Shown: in pieces, positions 1 to 5,518 of the stretch
Numbering within the stretch: position 1 is the first letter of the stretch
How the letters are laid out: each line of letters begins with the position of its first letter
Assembly: GCA_002430405.1 (NCBI GenBank)
Contig: DJBM01000076.1
Span: 1 to 5,518 of the forward strand
DNA length: 5,518 bases
Reading direction: 5' to 3'
From: Actinobacteria bacterium UBA5976
GTDB taxonomy: Bacteria; Actinomycetota; Actinomycetes; S36-B12; UBA5976
The notes under the pieces: generated by a model
What the model was told of the DNA's origin: nothing
The model's input: only the letters and a program-made list of their open reading frames with translations
Databases searched by the model: none
Program-made: the position numbers and the translations under genes

Positions 1-63
1 TACTGGCACTTTGTGGACGTAGTTTGGATTGCGCTGTTTGCAACGATTTATTTGATCCAATAG
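1..63 (+). CDS. ctaE: Cytochrome c oxidase subunit III, C-terminal end only
   Basis: Frame 1 is open from the window edge and reads 20 residues, beginning YWHFVDVVW and ending TIYLIQ, before a TAG stop at 61-63. The YWHFVDVVW stretch is the highly conserved start of the last transmembrane helix of haem-copper oxidase subunit III, and ending in IYLIQ is usual for the actinobacterial CtaE. The protein is an integral membrane subunit of the aa3-type cytochrome c oxidase (complex IV). It lies 44 bases upstream of qcrC on the same strand, the usual actinobacterial order, so co-transcription with qcrCAB is likely. Only the last 20 residues are visible, so nothing can be said about the rest of the gene. 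It was identified from this short motif plus the context. Confidence 0.88.
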   Translation, partial: YWHFVDVVWIALFATIYLIQ

Positions 64-95
64 CTCTAAAGATTCAAGATTGTTTTAACTAAGTT

Positions 96-100
96 AGGAA
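96..100 (+). promoter_or_regulatory. Ribosome binding site for qcrC
   Basis: AGGAA lies 7 bases before the GTG start of qcrC. An in-frame TAG at 102-104 closes the frame just upstream, so GTG 108 is the earliest possible start and this site supports it. The ctaE-qcrC spacer (64-107) shows no convincing promoter or hairpin besides this. Confidence 0.7.
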
Positions 101-107
101 ATAGAAA

Positions 108-884
108 GTGGCACTTAACAAAAGGCACCCAGCAGCACTTTTCGCAGTACTTGCTGTTGCATTGGGCACTACTGGCGTAGCTTATGCAGCCGTTTCTAAC
201 CAAACGGCTCCAAAGGCCACAGTGCAATCGCAGACTCAAGTAGAACAGGGTAAGCAACTATTCCTAGAAGGTTGCTCTTCGTGTCACGGACTTGCGGCTC
301 AGGGTGGATCAGATGGTCCATCACTAATTGGGGTTGGAGCTGCTGCCGTAGATTTCCAAGTTGGTACTGGTCGCATGCCGCTTGCCGCACCAGGCGTACA
401 GGCCATGCCAAGTATGCCTTCTTATAACGAAGAAGAAACTGCAGCGCTAGCTGCTTTTATTGCCACATTAGGTGTTGGGCCGGCAATTCCAACCCAGGAA
501 ATGCTTGATACCTCTGATGCGGAACTAGCACTTGGCGGCGAATTATTTAGAACTAACTGCGCGCAATGTCACGGCGCTGCAGGCACAGGCGGAGCGCTGT
601 CACAAGGGCGAATAGCTCCTAATCTGATGGATTCAAATGCAAAGTACCTTTACGAAGCCATGGTCTCTGGTCCACAATCTATGCCGCTATTTAGTGATCA
701 AACACTTACTGAGCAAGACAAGAAAGACATCATTGCTTACGTGGAAGAGTTGCAAAAGAACGTCAGCCCTGGCGGCGCAACACTTGGCCGCCTTGGGCCA
801 GTAACTGAAGGACTATTTCTTTTTATTGCTGGACTTGGCGTGCTAATAGTGGCTGCAGTATGGATCGGAGCTAAGTCAAAATAA
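108..884 (+). CDS. qcrC: Cytochrome bc1 complex di-haem cytochrome c subunit QcrC
   Basis: QcrC is the membrane-anchored di-haem cytochrome c that replaces both cytochrome c1 and soluble cytochrome c in Actinobacteria, carrying electrons from the Rieske centre to the CuA site of the aa3 oxidase. The 258-residue product starts at GTG, with an in-frame stop two codons upstream. A basic start (NKRH) leads into a hydrophobic segment at about 9-29 that acts as a signal or anchor; AYA near 25-27 could be a signal peptidase site. Two haem-binding CXXCH motifs follow: C56-S-S-C59-H60 and C151-A-Q-C154-H155. Likely distal Met ligands are M90 (GRMPL) and M192 (QSMP). A second membrane helix at about 235-253 anchors the C-terminus, followed by a short basic tail (AKSK). 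The fold is two tandem class I cytochrome c domains on the outer face. The stop TAA shares one base with the qcrA ATG. Length and order fit the family. Confidence 0.97.
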   Translation: MALNKRHPAALFAVLAVALGTTGVAYAAVSNQTAPKATVQSQTQVEQGKQLFLEGCSSCHGLAAQGGSDGPSLIGVGAAAVDFQVGTGRMPLAAPGVQAMPSMPSYNEEETAALAAFIATLGVGPAIPTQEMLDTSDAELALGGELFRTNCAQCHGAAGTGGALSQGRIAPNLMDSNAKYLYEAMVSGPQSMPLFSDQTLTEQDKKDIIAYVEELQKNVSPGGATLGRLGPVTEGLFLFIAGLGVLIVAAVWIGAKSK

Positions 885-1927
885 TGAATGAATTAGAGCA
901 TCCAACTGGTGATCCGTATGGCGCCAAAGATGGAAAAGATTTGGTTAGCGGGATCACGGTTTTCCCAATGGAAGCGCACGTCCCGCGTAAAGCAGACATA
1001 GATCCCAAGGCAGCTCGCCGAGCTGAGCGCCAAGTCGCGGCCATGTTTACAACTTCCTCGTTAATGATCATTTTATTTATTGTCGCTTTCGTGGCAATTC
1101 CGAATACCACGATCATCACAGTTCCAGTTATTGGAACCGTTAATGCCAACCACTTAGCAACCGGGTTTGCTTTTGGGATGGCGATTTTACTCATTGGTAT
1201 CGGCGCCATTCATTGGGCAAAGAAATTAATGCCAGATGTCGAAGTAATCCAAGAACGTCATTCACTAACTTCCCGCGACGAGGAACGCCAGGCAGTTGCT
1301 GCAAGTTTTGCGCGCGGTAAAGCGGAATCCGGATTTGGGGATCGCAAAATAATCCGTCGTTCACTCCTTGGCGCCTTAGCCCTTTTTCCAGTGCCGTTGA
1401 TCGTGTTACTTCGAGACCTGGGTCCACTTCCTGGAACTCGGTTGCGGGAAACTATTTGGGATAAAGGTATCCACTTAGTTACAGATGCCACTTATAGAAA
1501 AATTAAGGCATCTGATGTTCCCTTGGGCGGACTCATAAATGCCGTGCCAGAAAACTTGCTGGAAATCGAACATGAAGAAGGAACCTTAAACCAACGCGGA
1601 AAAGCATCTATCATCGTTATTCGTATGGATCCAGCCGAGATAATCTCGCAACAAGGTGAAGCTTGGGATTACCAGGGAATTTTGGCCTTCTCAAAGATTT
1701 GCACCCATCTAGGTTGCCCAACATCTTTATATCAGCAGCGCACTCACCACTTGCTGTGTCCTTGTCACCAGTCTACATTTGACTTATCAGACTCGGGTAA
1801 TGTGGTTTTCGGACCATCTGCTCGTCGCATGCCACAACTTGCGATCACAGTGGACAGCGAAGGTTACCTCATTGCTCAGAGCGGATTTGATCAACCTGTA
1901 GGGCCAAGTTTCTGGGAGCGCGGATGA
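884..1927 (+). CDS. qcrA: Cytochrome bc1 complex Rieske iron-sulfur subunit QcrA
   Basis: QcrA accepts one electron from menaquinol at the outer quinol site of QcrB and hands it to QcrC. The 347-residue product has the actinobacterial form: a cytoplasmic N-terminal region (1-54), helices at about 55-72 and 89-111, a charged cytoplasmic loop (112-157), a third helix at about 160-176, and a C-terminal Rieske domain outside. The [2Fe-2S] motifs are C273-T-H275-L-G-C278 and C292-P-C294-H295-Q-S297. C273, H275, C292 and H295 should bind the cluster, and C278 and C294 should form the stabilising disulfide. GPSARRMPQ at 310-318 is the usual conserved loop after box 2. RRSLL at 158-162, just before helix 3, resembles a Tat signal. 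ATG 884 overlaps the qcrC stop (TAATG), with GGAG 13 bases upstream, rather far for a ribosome binding site, so translational coupling to qcrC is probable. The gene ends in a 4-base ATGA overlap with qcrB. Confidence 0.97.
   Translation: MNELEHPTGDPYGAKDGKDLVSGITVFPMEAHVPRKADIDPKAARRAERQVAAMFTTSSLMIILFIVAFVAIPNTTIITVPVIGTVNANHLATGFAFGMAILLIGIGAIHWAKKLMPDVEVIQERHSLTSRDEERQAVAASFARGKAESGFGDRKIIRRSLLGALALFPVPLIVLLRDLGPLPGTRLRETIWDKGIHLVTDATYRKIKASDVPLGGLINAVPENLLEIEHEEGTLNQRGKASIIVIRMDPAEIISQQGEAWDYQGILAFSKICTHLGCPTSLYQQRTHHLLCPCHQSTFDLSDSGNVVFGPSARRMPQLAITVDSEGYLIAQSGFDQPVGPSFWERG
1914..1918 (+). promoter_or_regulatory. Ribosome binding site for qcrB inside the end of qcrA
   Basis: GGGAG lies 5 bases before the qcrB ATG, within the last codons of qcrA (coding for part of FWERG). 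Together with the ATGA stop/start overlap it fixes the qcrB start and suggests coupled translation. Confidence 0.7.
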
Positions 1928-3606
1928 GTACAACGCAAGAATCAATAACGACGCCAGAGCACGCAACAGCGCAAGGAAAAGGCGGAACTGTTGCGTACTA
2001 CATTGACGATCGCTTAGCATCCGCAAGTTTTACTAAGCGCCTTCTGGACAAGGTCTTCCCTGACCACTGGTCATTTATGCTCGGTGAGATTGCGCTTTAT
2101 AGCTTCATTATTTTGCTACTTTCTGGCACTTACTTAACGCTTTGGTACAACCCATCGATGACTGAGGTCGTTTACAACGGGTCCTATGTGCCACTCAAGG
2201 GCGTCAAAATGTCTGAGGCATTCTCTTCCACTTTGGCCATTTCTTTTGACGTTCGCGGTGGTCTTTTGCTTCGTCAAATCCATCACTGGGCAGCGCTATT
2301 TTTTGTGGCAGCCGTCTCAGTGCACTTACTTCGAGTATTTTTCACTGGCGCTTTCCGCAAACCACGTGAAATCAACTGGGTAATTGGAACTTTCCTTCTG
2401 GTACTTGCTTTGCTTGAAGGTTTCTCGGGCTACTCACTACCTGATGACTTGCTTTCTGGAACTGGACTGCGCATTGCGCAAGGCATTATTCAAGCCATTC
2501 CGCTGGTTGGAACTTACGTTGCAATGTTCTTATTTGGTGGTGAGTTCCCAGGAACCGACATCATGGGTCGCTTGTATTCCATCCATATCCTGCTGATCCC
2601 TGGCCTGTTACTTGGGTTAATAACAGTTCATTTGATTATGGTTTTCTACCAAAAGCACACCCAGTTCCCTGGACCAGGGCGCACCGAAAGCAACGTAGTG
2701 GGCTTCCGCTTATTTCCAATTTACATGGCTAAAGCCGGTGGCTTTTTCTTCGTGGTATTCGGAATAACCGTACTGATCGCAGCATTCGTAACCATTAACC
2801 CAATCTGGCTCTACGGACCTTACACGCCATCGCAAGTAACGGCAGGATCCCAACCTGACTGGTACATCGGCTTCTTAGATGGCGCAGTTCGCTTAATGCC
2901 AAACTTGGAAACGAGTTTGTTGGGATACACAATTAGCTGGAACATCATTGTGCCTGCACTCGTTGTACCAGGCATTATGTTCACTGCACTTGGTTTGTAC
3001 CCATGGATCGAAGCTTGGGCAACTGGCGACAAGCGCGAACATCATTTACTTGACAGGCCACGTAACGCACCAACACGAACTGGCTTAGGGGTGATGGCGC
3101 TTACGTTCTACATGATCCTGCAATTAGCTGGTGGAAATGACGTTATTGCTGCTGCTTTTAATCTTTCCATAAATGCAATGACTTGGACTTTCCGATTCTT
3201 GCTCTTTGCGTTGCCACCTATCGCCTTTGTAATTACAAAACGTATTTGTCTGGGACTTCAGCGCCGAGACAACGATAAGTTGCTACATGGATACGAGACT
3301 GGCAGAGTCCTTCGCTTGCCAAGTGGTGAGTTCTTGGAGATCCACGAACCAATTGGCGATGCAGAAAAGGCTATGATCCTCGGAAAAGCAGACGTAACAC
3401 CAATGGCATTGCCGGCGGCAGTTGATGCAAACGGAGTTCGCAACCCTAAGGCCGCAAAGTCAATGTTGCGAGCCAAGCTGTCCCGTTGGTATTACTCAGA
3501 CGTAATTCCTACTCCCACAGCGCAGGAGATGCAAGAAGCAGCGAACCACGCAGAACATGAATTGCACGCAGCGCAATCCCACATCAAGGAAATTGCAAGC
3601 CACTAA
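1924..3606 (+). CDS. qcrB: Cytochrome bc1 complex cytochrome b subunit QcrB
   Basis: QcrB is the membrane core of the bc1 complex; it binds two b haems and oxidises menaquinol at the outer (Qo) site. The 560-residue product has about eight helices, near 50-76, 115-140, 150-170, 216-242, 270-292, 336-361, 385-405 and 416-441. Haem ligands are H120 and H134 in the second helix (14 apart) and H221 and H236 in the fourth (15 apart). PDWY at 311-314 stands where the family's PEWY quinol-site motif lies. KHTQFPGPGR (244-253) after the fourth helix is typical of Actinobacteria. Residues 442-560 form a long polar extension, probably cytoplasmic, longer than in mitochondrial cytochrome b but usual in this phylum; its last 19 residues carry five histidines. 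The gene overlaps qcrA by 4 bases and is followed by a terminator hairpin, so it closes the operon. There are no signs of truncation or frameshift. Confidence 0.98.
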   Translation: MSTTQESITTPEHATAQGKGGTVAYYIDDRLASASFTKRLLDKVFPDHWSFMLGEIALYSFIILLLSGTYLTLWYNPSMTEVVYNGSYVPLKGVKMSEAFSSTLAISFDVRGGLLLRQIHHWAALFFVAAVSVHLLRVFFTGAFRKPREINWVIGTFLLVLALLEGFSGYSLPDDLLSGTGLRIAQGIIQAIPLVGTYVAMFLFGGEFPGTDIMGRLYSIHILLIPGLLLGLITVHLIMVFYQKHTQFPGPGRTESNVVGFRLFPIYMAKAGGFFFVVFGITVLIAAFVTINPIWLYGPYTPSQVTAGSQPDWYIGFLDGAVRLMPNLETSLLGYTISWNIIVPALVVPGIMFTALGLYPWIEAWATGDKREHHLLDRPRNAPTRTGLGVMALTFYMILQLAGGNDVIAAAFNLSINAMTWTFRFLLFALPPIAFVITKRICLGLQRRDNDKLLHGYETGRVLRLPSGEFLEIHEPIGDAEKAMILGKADVTPMALPAAVDANGVRNPKAAKSMLRAKLSRWYYSDVIPTPTAQEMQEAANHAEHELHAAQSHIKEIASH

Positions 3607-3617
3607 CGTGGCCCCGA

Positions 3618-3655
3618 GAAAAACCCACTCCCAGAACAACGGGGGTGGGTTTTTC
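3618..3655. terminator. Bidirectional intrinsic terminator between qcrB and gatD
   Basis: Bases 3618-3632 pair with 3641-3655 to give a 15-bp stem with a single G-U pair and an 8-base loop (AGAACAAC). The core CCCACTCCC/GGGGGTGGG is flanked by five A on the left and five T on the right, so each strand reads a GC-rich stem followed by a T run. It starts 12 bases after the qcrB stop and can end transcription from both convergent operons. Its right arm includes the first two bases of the gatD stop codon (3654-3656). Confidence 0.93.
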
Positions 3656-4358
3656 ACTTTCGCTTAAGTGCCTGCCTTCGCTCTTGCGCCAACAAAATCG
3701 CTAGTTCATCATCAAAGCGCGCCATTGGTCCAATCGCACATTGCAAAACCGCATCCGCCAGTTCAGGGTTACGAGCTAAAGCTGGGCCATGCATATATGT
3801 TCCAATGACATTTCCGTGCCAAACACCTTCTGCCTGGTCATAACCATTTCCGACACCACTTAAAACTCTTCCTAGTGCAGGCATTTCTGGACCTAACTGA
3901 GTGAAGCCTTGGTGATTTTCAAAACCTGTCAGAATGGGAAGCTCACCTCGCGCTGGAGCAATTTGCACCTCGCCGACACTTCGTGGGGCTATAGGGTAAA
4001 CCGTGTGGGCATCAACGAGACCAAGCCCACTAACTTGTTCATCATTGGCGGCCGGCAGCGATTCCCCAATGATTTGAAATCCAGCACACACTGCGAAAAC
4101 TACCGCGCCACCAGCCGCTGCAAAGTTAAGCCCGCCATCATTTCTAAGCATCTCTAATGCAGCCAGCTGGGGTCCGTCTTCCCCGCCACCAAGTAAGTAA
4201 ATGTCGGCACTTCTAGGTGTTGAATCTCCGGGGTTAACTTCAATTAGCTCAACTTCGATTCCTCGCGCGATTGCGCGATACTGCAAGATCTCAGCATTTC
4301 CTTGATCCCCATAAGTACCCAGTAGATCGTGATAGAGCCGAACTATGGTTAACGTCAT
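3654..4358 (-). CDS. gatD: Lipid II isoglutaminyl synthase, glutamine amidotransferase subunit GatD
   Basis: GatD releases ammonia from glutamine and passes it to MurT, which amidates the alpha-carboxylate of D-Glu at position 2 of the lipid II stem peptide, on the cytoplasmic face. The 234-residue product opens with LYHDLLGTYGDQGN (8-21), a conserved start of this family. It has a GGGEDGPQ segment at 57-64, the nucleophile elbow AVCAGFQ (C91 predicted nucleophile), ENHQG at 147-151, and GTYMHGPALARNPEL with H190 as the predicted catalytic His. This is a class I amidotransferase of the CobB/CobQ-like group; in studied MurT-GatD pairs the third catalytic residue is supplied by MurT. The length is near that of characterised GatD (about 240). 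The ATG overlaps the murT stop as ATGA, with only a weak GGTGGG upstream, so translation is probably coupled. A general cobyric acid synthase label would be wrong given the murT neighbour and short length. Confidence 0.95.
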   Translation of the reverse strand: MTLTIVRLYHDLLGTYGDQGNAEILQYRAIARGIEVELIEVNPGDSTPRSADIYLLGGGEDGPQLAALEMLRNDGGLNFAAAGGAVVFAVCAGFQIIGESLPAANDEQVSGLGLVDAHTVYPIAPRSVGEVQIAPARGELPILTGFENHQGFTQLGPEMPALGRVLSGVGNGYDQAEGVWHGNVIGTYMHGPALARNPELADAVLQCAIGPMARFDDELAILLAQERRQALKRK

Positions 4359-5518
4359 TTAAGCCCACCCTGAACTCTCGTTATTCCAAGTTCTCGAACC
4401 GCCAAGTCCTGGAAGGCTGTGTAACTAGCAATCACTTGAATGATGCCAGTTGGAAACTTTGAAACTGCCACAGCAATATCTCTTGCGATCGTTACGTCAA
4501 TGCCTTGCACTTGAATGCGGTAAGCCACATCGAGGCGGCGTTCGCCGGTACAAACAACTCGCCTGCCTTGCAGCATTGCAAAATCGATGTCCCAGAGCCA
4601 GGAAGTATCTTTGCCATCAATACCACGGGCATTAACAGCAAGGATCACCTGCGGGGAATTTAGTTGCGCTAATGCCTCGCGCCAACTTTCTGGATTCTTG
4701 GCTAAATGTGCGCTGACCATTCTTCCATTGATATCGAATTGACTCACGCGATCTGGTGAATTATCAAGTAGTGCTTGGGCATCAGCAGCCAAAATTTCTG
4801 CACCCATTAATCGCGCGGCTTCTGTAATTAGCACCGTATTTCGCTGTGGTCCGCGCAAATTCTTTCCCGCACGAACATCAGGCAACTTTGAACCCAAGCC
4901 ACAATTACAGGAATAGTTACCAGTGGTCCAATTCAAAATTTGCGAGCACTTTGGACAAGTTGCTGCGTCTGGATGACGACGCCCACCAAATGATATCCGA
5001 ATAACGTGTCCGGCTTGTGCTACTGCGTACTCCAAGAATGGATCGTCCCGATCAACTACTAGCGTTACGTCCGCCTTGGTAAAAGTATCGTGCCACGACT
5101 GAGCAACTTTTCGCACCTCACCTGTTCGATGAAGTTGGTCGCGCGACAAATTGAGCAAAACTATTACTCTTGGTGAAACCTTGCGATACATTTCTGGCAA
5201 ATACATTTCGTCGCATTCGATCACTGCGAGGCGATGCCTGGGCTTCTGCGCTAATGCTGCAGCTATCCCCGCCGGCATGTTGGCACCTGAGCTACTCGTA
5301 GTTACGCCTTCTCCTGCAAAATGCGAAAGGATCGCGACCAAATTCGAAGTGGAAGTTGTCTTACCATTTGTTCCAGAGATTAAAACTACGTCGCGGTTTT
5401 GTGCAAGATCGTGAATTGCATTTGGACAGATTGCTAAAATCACTCGACCAGTAAGGGTTTCGCCGCGGCCACGATTTAGTCCACGGGATAGCCACCCGGC
5501 GATATTTCCCAGGGTGCA
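4355..5518 (-). CDS. murT: Lipid II isoglutaminyl synthase, Mur-ligase-like subunit MurT (5' end off window)
   Basis: MurT is the ATP-dependent partner of GatD; it is thought to activate the D-Glu carboxylate of lipid II for amidation. 387 residues are visible, numbered from the right window edge, and no start codon is assigned. The frame stays open to 5518. Residues 1-25 include LSRGLNRGRG and TGR, a typical MurT N-terminal stretch, so the GTG at 5443-5441 is an internal Val and the true start lies beyond the window. SGTNGKTT at 48-55 is the ATP-binding P-loop (K53). IECDE (100-104) and NLSRDQLHRTGE (123-134) are Mur-ligase-type motifs. C188, C191, C204 and C206 form a probable zinc-ribbon site inserted in the middle domain. 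The C-terminal DUF1727 domain contains LAKNPESW (272-279) and DGKDTSWLWD (301-310), where an Asp is expected to complete the GatD active site. The stop overlaps the gatD start by 4 bases. Characterised MurT proteins have about 410-440 residues, so little is missing. Confidence 0.95.
   Translation of the reverse strand, partial: CTLGNIAGWLSRGLNRGRGETLTGRVILAICPNAIHDLAQNRDVVLISGTNGKTTSTSNLVAILSHFAGEGVTTSSSGANMPAGIAAALAQKPRHRLAVIECDEMYLPEMYRKVSPRVIVLLNLSRDQLHRTGEVRKVAQSWHDTFTKADVTLVVDRDDPFLEYAVAQAGHVIRISFGGRRHPDAATCPKCSQILNWTTGNYSCNCGLGSKLPDVRAGKNLRGPQRNTVLITEAARLMGAEILAADAQALLDNSPDRVSQFDINGRMVSAHLAKNPESWREALAQLNSPQVILAVNARGIDGKDTSWLWDIDFAMLQGRRVVCTGERRLDVAYRIQVQGIDVTIARDIAVAVSKFPTGIIQVIASYTAFQDLAVRELGITRVQGGLK

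Noticed and set aside
64..107. Possible separate promoter for qcrC in the spacer after ctaE
   Set aside because: The spacer is only 44 bases and AT-rich; no paired -35/-10 boxes with proper spacing stand out, and the gene order favours co-transcription with ctaE.
871..2026. Several antisense open frames across qcrA and the start of qcrB
   Set aside because: They are shadows of conserved genes, with no recognisable domains and no convincing ribosome binding sites.
2186..2596. Two open + strand frames of 65 and 70 codons inside qcrB
   Set aside because: They lie wholly within the well-supported qcrB frame; their products look like frame-shifted membrane-protein code with no family likeness.
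3654..4358. Cobyric acid synthase or generic cobalamin amidotransferase
   Set aside because: The protein is a lone 234-residue amidotransferase domain with the GatD-type start, overlapping murT; no cobalamin genes are nearby.
3909..5414. + strand open frames opposite gatD and murT
   Set aside because: The - strand frames carry full sets of family motifs; the opposite frames have no such support.
4355..5518. MurE or another stem-peptide Mur ligase
   Set aside because: The Cys4 insertion, the DUF1727-type C-terminal domain with DGKDTSWLWD, and the overlapping gatD identify MurT instead.
1..5518. Mobile element, CRISPR array, tRNA or other new system
   Set aside because: No transposase, array-like direct repeats, terminal inverted repeats or tRNA-like fold was seen; essentially all the sequence is accounted for by six conserved genes and one terminator.

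Overview
The window holds two conserved, convergent gene groups from an actinobacterium. On the + strand lie the last 20 codons of ctaE (cytochrome c oxidase subunit III) and then complete qcrC, qcrA and qcrB, which encode the three core subunits of the menaquinol:cytochrome c oxidoreductase (cytochrome bc1) complex. On the - strand lies murT (5' end off the right edge) followed by gatD, the two subunits of the lipid II isoglutaminyl synthase that amidates D-glutamate in peptidoglycan. The two groups meet tail to tail at a strong hairpin that can terminate transcription from both sides.

Phylum-level evidence is good. The order ctaE-qcrC-qcrA-qcrB, a di-haem CXXCH-type QcrC with membrane anchors, a Rieske protein with three membrane helices, and a long QcrB with a C-terminal extension are all typical of Actinobacteria. 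Base composition looks roughly balanced instead of GC-rich, and spacing is tight: start/stop overlaps in both operons and gaps of only 44 and 47 bases. This suggests a streamlined, lower-GC lineage such as freshwater Nanopelagicales (acI). That assignment is inference; a balanced-GC planktonic Microbacteriaceae relative is also possible.

Layout: 1-63 ctaE 3' end; 64-107 short spacer with a ribosome binding site; 108-884 qcrC; 884-1927 qcrA; 1924-3606 qcrB; 3618-3655 bidirectional terminator hairpin; 3654-4358 gatD (-); 4355-5518 murT (-), incomplete at its 5' end. No stretch over 300 bases lacks a gene.

How the genes work together: QcrB oxidises menaquinol, the Rieske protein QcrA takes one electron, and the two c-type haems of QcrC pass it directly to the aa3 oxidase of which CtaE is a part, within a III2-IV2 supercomplex. 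MurT (ATP-dependent Mur-ligase-like subunit) and GatD (glutaminase) together turn lipid II D-Glu into D-isoglutamine.

I found no previously undescribed system. The items worth a second look are details: a twin-arginine motif before the third helix of QcrA, a PDWY quinol-site motif and 15-residue haem-ligand spacing in QcrB, a histidine-bearing QcrB tail, a compact Cys4 site in MurT, a gatD stop codon inside the terminator stem, and a murT start that is easy to misplace.
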